Shown: positions 1 to 5,729 of the stretch, one piece after another
Numbering within the stretch: position 1 is the stretch's first letter
How the letters are laid out: each line of letters begins with the position of its first letter
NCBI GenBank assembly: GCA_047621665.1
Contig: JBLHMB010000080.1
Span: 1 to 13,406 of the forward strand
Reading direction: 5' to 3'
Source of the DNA: Actimicrobium sp047621665
Lineage (GTDB): Bacteria; Pseudomonadota; Gammaproteobacteria; Burkholderiales; Burkholderiaceae_D
DNA: 13,406 bases
Notes under the pieces: generated by a model
Databases searched by the model: none
Told to the model about the DNA's origin: nothing
The model's input: the letters and a program-made list of their open reading frames with translations, nothing else
Made by a program: the position numbers and the translations under genes

Positions 1-528
1 TTTACCGACCTGACTGTTTTCGAGAACGTGGCCTTCCCGCTGCGCGAACACACTGATTTGCCGGAGTCGCTGCTGCGCGACCTGGTGCTACTGAAATTGC
101 AGGCAGTCGGTTTGCGCAATGCAGCGCAACTCAAACCATCCGAAGTCTCCGGCGGGATGGCCAGGCGCGTTGCGTTGGCGCGCGCCATTGCGCTGGATCC
201 GGAATTGATTATGTATGACGAGCCGTTCGCCGGTCTCGATCCGATCTCGATGGGTGTGACTGCCAATCTGATTCGTCAGCTCAATGATGTGCTTGGTTCC
301 ACTTCGATTCTGGTGTCGCACGATGTCAACGAATCTTTTTTGATAGCCGACTACATTTATTTTCTGTCCGCAGGAAAAATCGTTGCTGAAGGAACGCCTG
401 CGGAAATGCGGGAATCGGACGATCCGTATGTGCGTCAGTTCGTCCATGCGGAAGTTGATGGTCCGGTGCCGTTTCACTATCCCGGCAAGTCGCTTGCCGC
501 CGATCTTGGTCTGGAAAGCGCAGCATGA
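1..528 (+). CDS. mlaF: MlaF, ATP-binding subunit of the Mla phospholipid ABC transporter (5' partial)
   Basis: This is the ATPase of the inner-membrane MlaFEDB complex, which powers phospholipid movement between outer and inner membranes. The reading frame is open from base 1, so the start codon, Walker A and probably the Q-loop lie upstream of the window. Visible in order are FTDLTVFENVAFPLR (the stretch after the Q-loop), an ABC signature written VSGGMARRVALARAI, Walker B LIMYDEPFAGLDP, and the H-loop SILVSHD. A C-terminal extension of about 50 residues follows; in E. coli MlaF a C-terminal extension contacts the partner subunit. The TGA stop overlaps the mlaE start as ATGA, so the two are probably translationally coupled. 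The family assignment rests on the motifs together with the mlaE and mlaD neighbours. Confidence 0.93.
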   Translation, partial: FTDLTVFENVAFPLREHTDLPESLLRDLVLLKLQAVGLRNAAQLKPSEVSGGMARRVALARAIALDPELIMYDEPFAGLDPISMGVTANLIRQLNDVLGSTSILVSHDVNESFLIADYIYFLSAGKIVAEGTPAEMRESDDPYVRQFVHAEVDGPVPFHYPGKSLAADLGLESAA

Positions 529-1304
529 TGCTCGACGCGATCGCGACACTGGGTGGCTGGATCACCGCTTTCGTGCTGCAAATTGGCTATGCGACACGCA
601 TGTTCCTGACAATACTGCGTGCTTCAGCAGGGCTCTGGCGCAGGCCGCGACTGATCTCGGATCAGATTCATTTCGTCGGTAACTATTCGCTGATCATCAT
701 CGCCGTCTCTGGTTTGTTTGTCGGTTTCGTACTCGGGCTGCAGGGCTATTACACGCTCAGTCGCTACGGTTCCGAACAGGCACTGGGTTTGCTGGTGGCG
801 CTGTCACTGGTACGCGAACTCGGACCCGTGGTGACCGCACTGCTGTTTGCCGGCCGGGCCGGAACCTCGTTGACGGCAGAAATCGGTCTGATGAAAGCCG
901 GCGAGCAATTGTCGGCGATGGAAATGATGGCGGTTGATCCGATACAACGGGTGCTGGCGCCGCGTTTTTGGGCTGGCGTGGTGGCGATGCCGGTGCTGGC
1001 GGCGATATTCAGTGCGGTGGGCATCGCAGGCGGCTACGTTGTCGGTGTGCAAATGATTGGTGTCGACGAAGGTGCGTTCTGGTCTCAGATGCAGGGTGGG
1101 GTTGATGTCTGGCAGGATATTGCCAACGGTGTATTGAAGAGCTTTGTCTTTGGAATCGCGGTCACATTCATCGCTCTGTATCAGGGCTATGAAGCGCAGC
1201 CGACACCCGAAGGTGTGGCGCGTGCCACCACGCGCACAGTGGTGATCGGTTCGTTGACGGTGCTGTGGCTGGATTTTCTGATGACGGCCTTGATGTTTAA
1301 CTGA
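525..1304 (+). CDS. mlaE: MlaE, permease subunit of the Mla phospholipid ABC transporter
   Basis: This is an integral inner-membrane permease of the MlaE family, the channel subunit that works with MlaF and the MCE protein MlaD. The 259 residues are almost the same length as E. coli MlaE (260). An amphipathic N-terminal segment leads into several hydrophobic helices. The family core is present: GLFVGFVLGLQGY, then ALGLLVALSLVRELGPVVTALLFAGRAG, and the cytoplasmic-loop sequence TAEIGLMKAGEQLSAMEMM. The C-terminal half carries two more hydrophobic stretches and the closing LTVLWLDFLMTALMF. The start is the first of two consecutive ATG codons and overlaps the mlaF stop by 4 bp; a GGAA about 10 bases upstream can serve as ribosome binding site. 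An 80-bp gap with a hairpin separates it from mlaD. Confidence 0.95.
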   Translation: MMLDAIATLGGWITAFVLQIGYATRMFLTILRASAGLWRRPRLISDQIHFVGNYSLIIIAVSGLFVGFVLGLQGYYTLSRYGSEQALGLLVALSLVRELGPVVTALLFAGRAGTSLTAEIGLMKAGEQLSAMEMMAVDPIQRVLAPRFWAGVVAMPVLAAIFSAVGIAGGYVVGVQMIGVDEGAFWSQMQGGVDVWQDIANGVLKSFVFGIAVTFIALYQGYEAQPTPEGVARATTRTVVIGSLTVLWLDFLMTALMFN

Positions 1305-1306
1305 AA

Positions 1307-1328
1307 GCGCGTCGGCAGACCGACGCGC
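1307..1328 (+). terminator. Perfect 9-bp hairpin in the mlaE-mlaD gap (no U-tract)
   Basis: GCGCGTCGG at 1307-1315 is the exact reverse complement of CCGACGCGC at 1320-1328, with a CAGA tetraloop. It begins 2 bases after the mlaE stop codon. No run of T follows, so it is not a standard intrinsic terminator. It more plausibly protects the upstream mRNA end, marks an RNA processing point or causes partial attenuation. Seen directly: the inverted repeat. Inferred: any function. Confidence 0.5.
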
Positions 1329-1384
1329 CATTCAATCACGCGCAAACCATCGCGCAATTCAACAACTAGTTAAGGTACGGGCTT

Positions 1385-1858
1385 ATGCAACGAAAATCAC
1401 TGGATCTATGGGTAGGCCTGTTTGTGCTGCTGGGTGTGGCAGCCTTGTTTTTTCTGGCTATGAAGGCCGGCAACCTGAGTTCGTTGTCCTTCGCGCAAAC
1501 GTATCCGATCACGATGCGCTTTGACAATATCGGCGGACTTAAAGCGCGTGCGCCGGTCAAGAGTGCCGGCGTGGTAGTCGGCCGTGTGGCTGACATCGCG
1601 TTTGACGACAATCGTTTTCAGGCGTCGGTCAGTATTAATATGGAAACGCGTTACAAATTTCCAAAAGATAGCTCGGCAAAAATCCTGACTTCAGGATTGC
1701 TGGGAGAGCAGTACATAGGCCTCGAACCAGGCGGCGATACGAATCTGCTCGCTGCCGGTGACAACATAAAAATGACTCAATCGGCCCTGGTGCTCGAGAA
1801 TCTGATCACTCAGTTCTTGTTCAGTAAGGCAGCCGACGGAAAGGACCAAAATAAATGA
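1385..1858 (+). CDS. mlaD: MlaD, MCE-domain substrate-binding subunit of the Mla transporter
   Basis: This inner-membrane-anchored MCE protein forms, in characterised homologues, a hexameric ring on the periplasmic side of MlaFE and passes lipids to and from MlaC. The 157 residues comprise a short N-terminus, one transmembrane helix at about residues 9-27 (LWVGLFVLLGVAALFFLAM), and a single MCE domain at about 38-118. That domain contains the family sequence FDNIGGLKARAPVKSAGVVVGRV and the LTSGLLGEQYIGLEPGG region. A C-terminal helix (LVLENLITQFLF) follows. E. coli MlaD is 183 residues; the difference is mostly a missing disordered tail. The ATG at 1385 follows an AAGG at 1372-1375. The stop overlaps mlaA as ATGA. 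The 80-bp upstream gap contains a hairpin, so this gene may be expressed somewhat separately from mlaFE. Confidence 0.95.
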   Translation: MQRKSLDLWVGLFVLLGVAALFFLAMKAGNLSSLSFAQTYPITMRFDNIGGLKARAPVKSAGVVVGRVADIAFDDNRFQASVSINMETRYKFPKDSSAKILTSGLLGEQYIGLEPGGDTNLLAAGDNIKMTQSALVLENLITQFLFSKAADGKDQNK

Positions 1859-2685
1859 ACGCTGTATTGAAACGCCTCTCGATCGTGGTACTGGCAGTTG
1901 CCATTACCGGTTGTGCCACCGGCCGGAACCCGCAGGACCCTTTTGAGGGTTACAACCGTGCCATGTTCAGCTTCAACGACGGCGTTGATCGTATCGCCAT
2001 CAAGCCAGTCGCTACCGTATATCGGGATGTACTGCCGCAGTTTGTGCAGACTGGCGTTGGCAATTTTTTTGGTAATCTCGGCGACGTCTGGACTGCTGTC
2101 AACAATTTGCTGCAGGGAAAAGTTGAAGATGGTCTCAATGACTTCATGCGGGTCGCCGTCAACAGCACGCTTGGTTTTGGCGGTTTGCTCGACATTGGCT
2201 CGGAAGCCGGACTGCAAAAGCACCGGGAAGATTTTGGCCAGACCCTCGGCCGCTGGGGTGTGACATCTGGTCCGTACGTCGTGTTGCCGTTGCTCGGTTC
2301 GTCAACTTTGCGTGACACGGCAGCAACACCGCTCGACTATTACGGCGATCTATGGACGTACAAGGACCCGGTTAATGTGCGCAACATGGGAACCGCCGTT
2401 CGCTTGATCGATCTGCGCGCCAGCGTGTTGAGCGCATCGAGTTTGATTGAGGATGCTGCGCTGGATCGCTACGAGTTCGTGCGGGATGCGTACCTGCAGC
2501 GTCGCCAGAGCCGGATTTATGACGGTGACGTACCGGTAGGTAAAGGCCGCAAGTCTTCGGTCGACGATTCGTACTTGAAGGAGCGCGCGGCGACCTCATC
2601 TGTAGTTGACATCGCTGCAGCACCGATGTCAGCGCCGGCGCCAGCCGATGTGCCGTCGGTGCCGCAGTCAGACAAGATTAAGTAA
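1855..2685 (+). CDS. mlaA: MlaA (VacJ), outer-membrane lipoprotein of the Mla pathway
   Basis: This is an outer-membrane lipoprotein that, in E. coli, removes mislocalised phospholipids from the outer leaflet and hands them to MlaC. The N-terminus is a lipoprotein signal peptide with lipobox AITGC, lipidated Cys20, and Ala at +2, which fits outer-membrane sorting. The VacJ domain covers about residues 27-220, with DPFEGYNRAMFSFND, LNDFMRVAVNSTLGFGGLLD, EDFGQTLGRWGV, GPYVVLPLLGSSTLRD and a terminal DAYLQRR motif. The last 50 or so residues are polar, then Ala/Pro-rich and probably disordered, which makes the protein longer than E. coli MlaA (251 residues). It starts inside the mlaD stop (ATGA). 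Unlike in E. coli, it lies within the mla operon between mlaD and mlaC. A hairpin overlaps its stop codon. Confidence 0.95.
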   Translation: MNAVLKRLSIVVLAVAITGCATGRNPQDPFEGYNRAMFSFNDGVDRIAIKPVATVYRDVLPQFVQTGVGNFFGNLGDVWTAVNNLLQGKVEDGLNDFMRVAVNSTLGFGGLLDIGSEAGLQKHREDFGQTLGRWGVTSGPYVVLPLLGSSTLRDTAATPLDYYGDLWTYKDPVNVRNMGTAVRLIDLRASVLSASSLIEDAALDRYEFVRDAYLQRRQSRIYDGDVPVGKGRKSSVDDSYLKERAATSSVVDIAAAPMSAPAPADVPSVPQSDKIK

Positions 2686-2707
2686 GCCCGGAACAGAGCC
2701 CGGGCTT
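2684..2707 (+). terminator. Perfect 8-bp hairpin overlapping the mlaA stop codon
   Basis: AAGCCCGG at 2684-2691 pairs perfectly with CCGGGCTT at 2700-2707 around an 8-base loop. The left arm includes the last two bases of the mlaA TAA stop. Downstream is only CGTTAC, with no real T-run, so it would be a weak terminator at best. It could attenuate mlaCB relative to mlaA or stabilise the upstream message. The repeat is seen directly; the role is inferred. Confidence 0.5.
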
Positions 2708-2727
2708 CGTTACAAAAATGGAAAATC

Positions 2728-3363
2728 ATGAAAAATTTTAAACAGTTGTTCGCCGCAGTCGTCACCCTCGGCGCATTGTCATTCGCCGGCAATGTCGTCG
2801 CTGCAGAAATGGAAGCGCCGGAAGCGCTGGTCAAGCGCATCAGCCAGGAAGTGCTCGACATTGCCAAGGGCGACAAGGCCATTCAAGGTGGCAATCAGCA
2901 GCGTGTGCTGCAAGTTGTCGAAGAAAAAATCCTGCCATTCGTCGACTTTCAGAAGATGACTGCGCTGGCAGCAGGACGTTTTTGGCGCGATGCGAGCCCG
3001 GAACAGCAACAGCTTCTGACGACGCAATTTCGCAGCCTGCTGGTCTACACGTATTCCGGAGCCATTTCGCAAGTAAGCAACCAGAAAGTCGAATTTCTGC
3101 CGATGCGATCGATGCCGGCCGATACCGATGTCGAAGTACGCTCACGGGTGTTGCAATCACGTGGCGAGCCGATTCAGCTCAATTACCGGCTCGAAAAAAC
3201 CAGTGCTGGCTGGCGTATCTATGACGTCAATGTGCTGGGCGCCTGGCTGGTCGAAACGTACAAAAGCACGTTCACGGCCGAAATCCGCCGCGGTGGCATC
3301 GATGGTCTGATCAAGGCGTTGACCGACAAGAACAAGTCGCTTGCTGCCAAGTCGGCTACCTGA
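2728..3363 (+). CDS. mlaC: MlaC, periplasmic phospholipid-binding carrier
   Basis: MlaC is the soluble periplasmic shuttle between outer-membrane MlaA and the inner-membrane MlaFEDB complex. The 211 residues match E. coli MlaC in length. A Sec signal peptide covers residues 1-26, with a Lys-containing start, hydrophobic core LFAAVVTLGALSFAG and likely cleavage after VAA before Glu27. The mature domain has family hallmarks: VEEKILPFVDFQKMTALAAG, the helix ending TTQFRSLLVYTYSGA, the strand VEVRSRVLQSRGEPIQLNYRL, and SAGWRIYDVNVLGAWLVETY. The ribosome binding site is weak (GGA about 6 bases before the ATG) and lies just after the hairpin on the mlaA stop. The TGA stop is directly followed by the proposed TTG start of mlaB in the same reading frame. 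Confidence 0.95.
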   Translation: MKNFKQLFAAVVTLGALSFAGNVVAAEMEAPEALVKRISQEVLDIAKGDKAIQGGNQQRVLQVVEEKILPFVDFQKMTALAAGRFWRDASPEQQQLLTTQFRSLLVYTYSGAISQVSNQKVEFLPMRSMPADTDVEVRSRVLQSRGEPIQLNYRLEKTSAGWRIYDVNVLGAWLVETYKSTFTAEIRRGGIDGLIKALTDKNKSLAAKSAT

Positions 3364-3654
3364 TTGTCGACGATGTTTGTCCCTGCCCAGCCCATGACCA
3401 CCGATACCGCCAAAAGTGTTCTTGATGCCGGTCTGCGCGCGATTGCGGCAGGGCAGCAGGTGATCGATCTGGCGCAAGTCAGTCGTGTCGATTCGAGTGC
3501 GGTGGCGGTCCTGCTGGGCTGGCAGCGCGCTGCCCTTGATCGCGCCGCAGTACTGAACATTATCAATCAGCCTGTCAGTTTGATCAGTCTGGCGACCTTG
3601 TATGGTGTCACCGACCTTCTGCAGGTTCCACGCGTTGACCTGCCGCAGCACTGA
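3364..3654 (+). CDS. mlaB: MlaB, STAS-domain subunit of the Mla transporter
   Basis: This is a small cytoplasmic STAS protein; in E. coli MlaB binds MlaF and is needed for assembly and activity of the transporter. The diagnostic stretch is VIDLAQVSRVDSSAVAVLLG, followed by INQPVSLISLATLYGVTDLL, which lines up well with E. coli MlaB. Ser44 sits where E. coli has the conserved Thr52. The start is uncertain. TTG at 3364 directly follows the mlaC stop and gives 96 residues, close to the 97 of E. coli, with an almost complete first strand. ATG at 3373 (93 residues) and ATG at 3394 (86 residues) are alternatives. No good Shine-Dalgarno precedes any of them, so coupling to mlaC termination is likely. 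It is the last mla gene. Confidence 0.87.
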   Translation: MSTMFVPAQPMTTDTAKSVLDAGLRAIAAGQQVIDLAQVSRVDSSAVAVLLGWQRAALDRAAVLNIINQPVSLISLATLYGVTDLLQVPRVDLPQH

Positions 3655-3672
3655 GTTCGCGGTACGGCAGGC

Positions 3673-3701
3673 AGATTCCGGTATCAGAAATCTCCTATAA
3701 T
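3673..3701 (+). promoter_or_regulatory. Candidate sigma-70 promoter upstream of the yadGH-type exporter
   Basis: A perfect TATAAT -10 hexamer lies at 3696-3701 in the longest intergenic gap of the window (3655-3799). About 17 bases upstream there is no good -35 (AGATTC or TTCCGG nearby), and no extended TGn motif is present. It may need an activator or be only modestly active. The predicted start near 3708 would give a leader of roughly 90 bases. The hexamer is seen directly; promoter activity is inferred. Confidence 0.4.
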
Positions 3702-3753
3702 CGAAGGCGTCCTCCCAGCAACGGACGACCCTTATTTCTGCATTTTGCTTACT

Positions 3754-3770
3754 TCCGGATCACATCCGGA
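3754..3770. repeat. Tandem TCCGGA palindromes in the leader of the exporter operon
   Basis: TCCGGA occurs at 3754-3759 and again at 3765-3770, separated by TCACA. Each copy is self-complementary, so the two can pair as a 6-bp stem with a 5-base loop in RNA, or act as a double palindromic protein site in DNA. It lies 29 bases before the start codon and downstream of the candidate -10 box. Function is unknown. Confidence 0.45.
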
Positions 3771-3799
3771 CTACTTCCAAGAATTGCGCAACTGCCTCC

Positions 3800-4711
3800 A
3801 TGGCCGCCATCCAGATTACTAATGTAGAAAAAAACTACCAATCGCTGCGTGCACTTGACCGCGTATCGCTGTCGATCGAGCAGGGCGAGTTCTTTGGTTT
3901 GCTCGGCCCGAACGGTGCCGGCAAGACCTCGCTGATCTCGATCATTGCCGGCCTGAGCCGGCCTGATTCCGGGTCCGTCACGGTCGAAGGGCATGATGTT
4001 GTGACCGACTACCGGGCGGCCCGTGCGCGCCTCGGTGTGGTGCCGCAGGAACTGGTGTTCGATCCGTTCTTTTCGGTGCGCGAAACCTTGCGCATGCAGT
4101 CCGGCTATTTCGGTCTGAAGAACAACGACAAGTGGATCGACGAGATCATGCATCACCTCGACCTGACCAACAAAGCCGATACCAACATGCGCTCGTTGTC
4201 GGGCGGGATGAAGCGTCGCGTGCTGGTGGCGCAGGCACTAGTGCACAAGCCGCCGGTGATCGTGCTTGATGAGCCGACCGCCGGTGTCGACGTCGAGCTA
4301 CGCCAGACCTTGTGGAAGTTTGTTGCCCGTCTTAATAAAGAAGGGCATACCGTCGTGCTGACAACGCATTACCTCGAGGAAGCGCAAGCCCTGTGCAATC
4401 GGGTAGCGATGCTCAAAGCCGGCAAGGTGGTGGCGCTGGATTCGACGGCGAACCTGATCAAGCGCATCTCCGGTTCGCAACTGGTGGTGCGTCTGGCCAG
4501 CGGCCTGCTGCCGGACAGCCTCAAGCCCCTGGTGACAAATCCGGAGCAGCTGCTCTCGGGCAACCAGTTCACGCTGCGCGTGACGGGCTACAACGATGTC
4601 GAGCCGATCCTGGCGCGCTTGCGTGAAGGCGGTGTCGTCATCGAAGACATGCAGCTCAAGCAAGCCGACCTCGAAGACGTATTTTTGCAAATTATGGACG
4701 GTGACCAATGA
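3800..4711 (+). CDS. yadG: ABC-2 type exporter ATP-binding protein (YadG/NodI-like)
   Basis: This is the cytoplasmic ATPase of a two-gene ABC-2 exporter. The 303 residues have Walker A GPNGAGKT (36-43), a Q-loop within VVPQELVFDPF, signature LSGGMKRR from residue 133, Walker B VIVLDEPTAGVD with Asp157 and Glu158, and H-loop His190 in TTHYLEEAQ. The long shared text with E. coli YadG (SLSGGMKRR, DEPTAGVDVELR, TTHYLEEA) places it in the YadG/NodI subgroup (DrrA-like family). The C-terminal 90 or so residues form the usual accessory region of that group. The substrate is unknown: NodI exports lipo-oligosaccharide and other members export polysaccharides or drugs, so no substrate should be assigned. 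The start has no evident Shine-Dalgarno. The stop overlaps the permease start as ATGA. The gene symbol reflects similarity, not demonstrated orthology. Confidence 0.88.
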   Translation: MAAIQITNVEKNYQSLRALDRVSLSIEQGEFFGLLGPNGAGKTSLISIIAGLSRPDSGSVTVEGHDVVTDYRAARARLGVVPQELVFDPFFSVRETLRMQSGYFGLKNNDKWIDEIMHHLDLTNKADTNMRSLSGGMKRRVLVAQALVHKPPVIVLDEPTAGVDVELRQTLWKFVARLNKEGHTVVLTTHYLEEAQALCNRVAMLKAGKVVALDSTANLIKRISGSQLVVRLASGLLPDSLKPLVTNPEQLLSGNQFTLRVTGYNDVEPILARLREGGVVIEDMQLKQADLEDVFLQIMDGDQ

Positions 4712-5463
4712 TCGGTTTTCAGACCCTGTTCTACAAGGAAGTGCTGCGCTTCTGGAAGGTCGCGACCCAAACCCTGACCGCACCGATTGTTACCGCCATG
4801 TTGTATCTGGTGATTTTTGGTCACGTGCTCGAAGGCCGGGTTGAAGTCTATCCGGGTGTCGGTTACACCGCGTTCCTGATCCCCGGTCTGGTGATGATGA
4901 GCATTTTGCAAAATGCCTTCGCCAACACGTCGTCGTCGCTGATCCAGTCTAAGATCACCGGCAATCTGGTGTTCGTGATGTTGCCGCCGCTGTCGCATTG
5001 GGAATTGTTCAGTGCGTACGTGCTGGCGTCCGTGGTGCGCGGATTCGCTGTCGGCGCCGGGGTCTTCGTGGTCACCGCCTGGTTCGCCAAGATGTCGTTC
5101 GTGGCACCGTGGTGGATCCTGATTTTTGCCTTGCTGGGTGCGTTCATGCTGGGCACCATGGGACTGATCGCTGGAATCTGGGCGGAAAAATTTGACCAGC
5201 TGGCGGCCTTCCAGAACTTCGTGATCATGCCGGCCACCTTCCTGTCCGGCGTATTTTATTCGATCCATTCGTTGCCGCCGATGTGGCAGACGGTCTCCCA
5301 TTTCAACCCGTTCTTCTACATGATTGACGGCTTCCGGTACGGCTTTTTCGGCCAGTCCGATGTCGATCCGCTGTTGAGCCTGGCTATCGTCGGCGGCTTC
5401 ACGCTGTTACTGGCAGTGGCCGCCGTCGGTATGCTCAAGAGCGGCTACAAGCTTCGTCACTGA
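4708..5463 (+). CDS. yadH: ABC-2 type exporter permease (YadH/NodJ-like)
   Basis: This is the membrane subunit paired with the preceding ATPase; its start overlaps that gene's stop by 4 bp. It has 251 residues, close to E. coli YadH (256). About six hydrophobic segments are visible: around residues 20-37, 52-70 (FLIPGLVMMSILQNAFAN), 100-128, 131-157 (ILIFALLGAFMLGTMGLIAG), 168-185 (FVIMPATFLSGVFYS) and 222-245. The ABC-2 hallmark near the last loop, PATFLSGVFYSIHSLPPMWQ followed by FNPFFYMIDGFRYGFFG, closely matches YadH. The cargo cannot be read from the sequence. Its position between the Mla operon and ibaG-murA suggests, but does not show, an envelope-related role. A 23-bp gap with a T6 run precedes ibaG. 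Confidence 0.87.
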   Translation: MIGFQTLFYKEVLRFWKVATQTLTAPIVTAMLYLVIFGHVLEGRVEVYPGVGYTAFLIPGLVMMSILQNAFANTSSSLIQSKITGNLVFVMLPPLSHWELFSAYVLASVVRGFAVGAGVFVVTAWFAKMSFVAPWWILIFALLGAFMLGTMGLIAGIWAEKFDQLAAFQNFVIMPATFLSGVFYSIHSLPPMWQTVSHFNPFFYMIDGFRYGFFGQSDVDPLLSLAIVGGFTLLLAVAAVGMLKSGYKLRH

Positions 5464-5486
5464 ACACGTTTTTTAAAGATATCGCC

Positions 5487-5729
5487 ATGTTTCCTACTCC
5501 AGAACTCGTCAAAAATTACATCGCCGCCGGCCTTGCTTGCAGTCACGTTGAAGTCGAAGGCGATGGCCAGCATTTCAAGGCCATCATCGTTTCCGAGGCA
5601 TTTGCCGGCAAGCGCCTGATCCAGCGCCACCAGATTGTCTACGCCGCGCTCGGTGACCGCATGCGCGAAGAAATTCACGCGCTGTCGATGAAGACCCTGA
5701 CGCCCGAGGAGTTCGGCACGCATGGATAA
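5487..5729 (+). CDS. ibaG: BolA family protein, IbaG-type
   Basis: This is a small BolA-like protein of 80 residues; E. coli IbaG (YrbA) has 84. BolA proteins partner with monothiol glutaredoxins and bind or traffic [2Fe-2S] clusters. The fold is recognisable: strand SHVEVEGDGQHFKAIIVSE, the basic stretch GKRLIQRHQIVYAAL, and the family motif EIHALSMKTLTPEE with the invariant His64. In E. coli ibaG lies between mlaB and murA; the same order holds here except that the exporter pair intervenes. A weak AAAG precedes the ATG. The last 8 bases overlap the murA start (ATGGATAA), and the murA ribosome binding site GAGGAG at 5706-5711 lies inside this gene, so the two are co-expressed. IbaG rather than BolA proper is inferred from context and sequence likeness. 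Confidence 0.88.
   Translation: MFPTPELVKNYIAAGLACSHVEVEGDGQHFKAIIVSEAFAGKRLIQRHQIVYAALGDRMREEIHALSMKTLTPEEFGTHG

Noticed and set aside
3708..3727. CGTCC...GGACG inverted repeat just after the candidate -10
   Set aside because: The 5-bp stem with a 10-base loop is too weak to call as a regulatory element.
3829..3835. A AAA AAC slippery heptamer in the correct phase near the start of yadG
   Set aside because: A -1 shift meets a stop after a few codons, giving a peptide of about 20 residues. This variant is inefficient in bacteria and no stimulatory structure is apparent. Probably just an Asn/Lys-coding stretch.
5464..5486. T6 run after the exporter permease stop as a possible intrinsic terminator
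   Set aside because: No stem of useful length precedes the T-run; only 3-bp pairings are possible.
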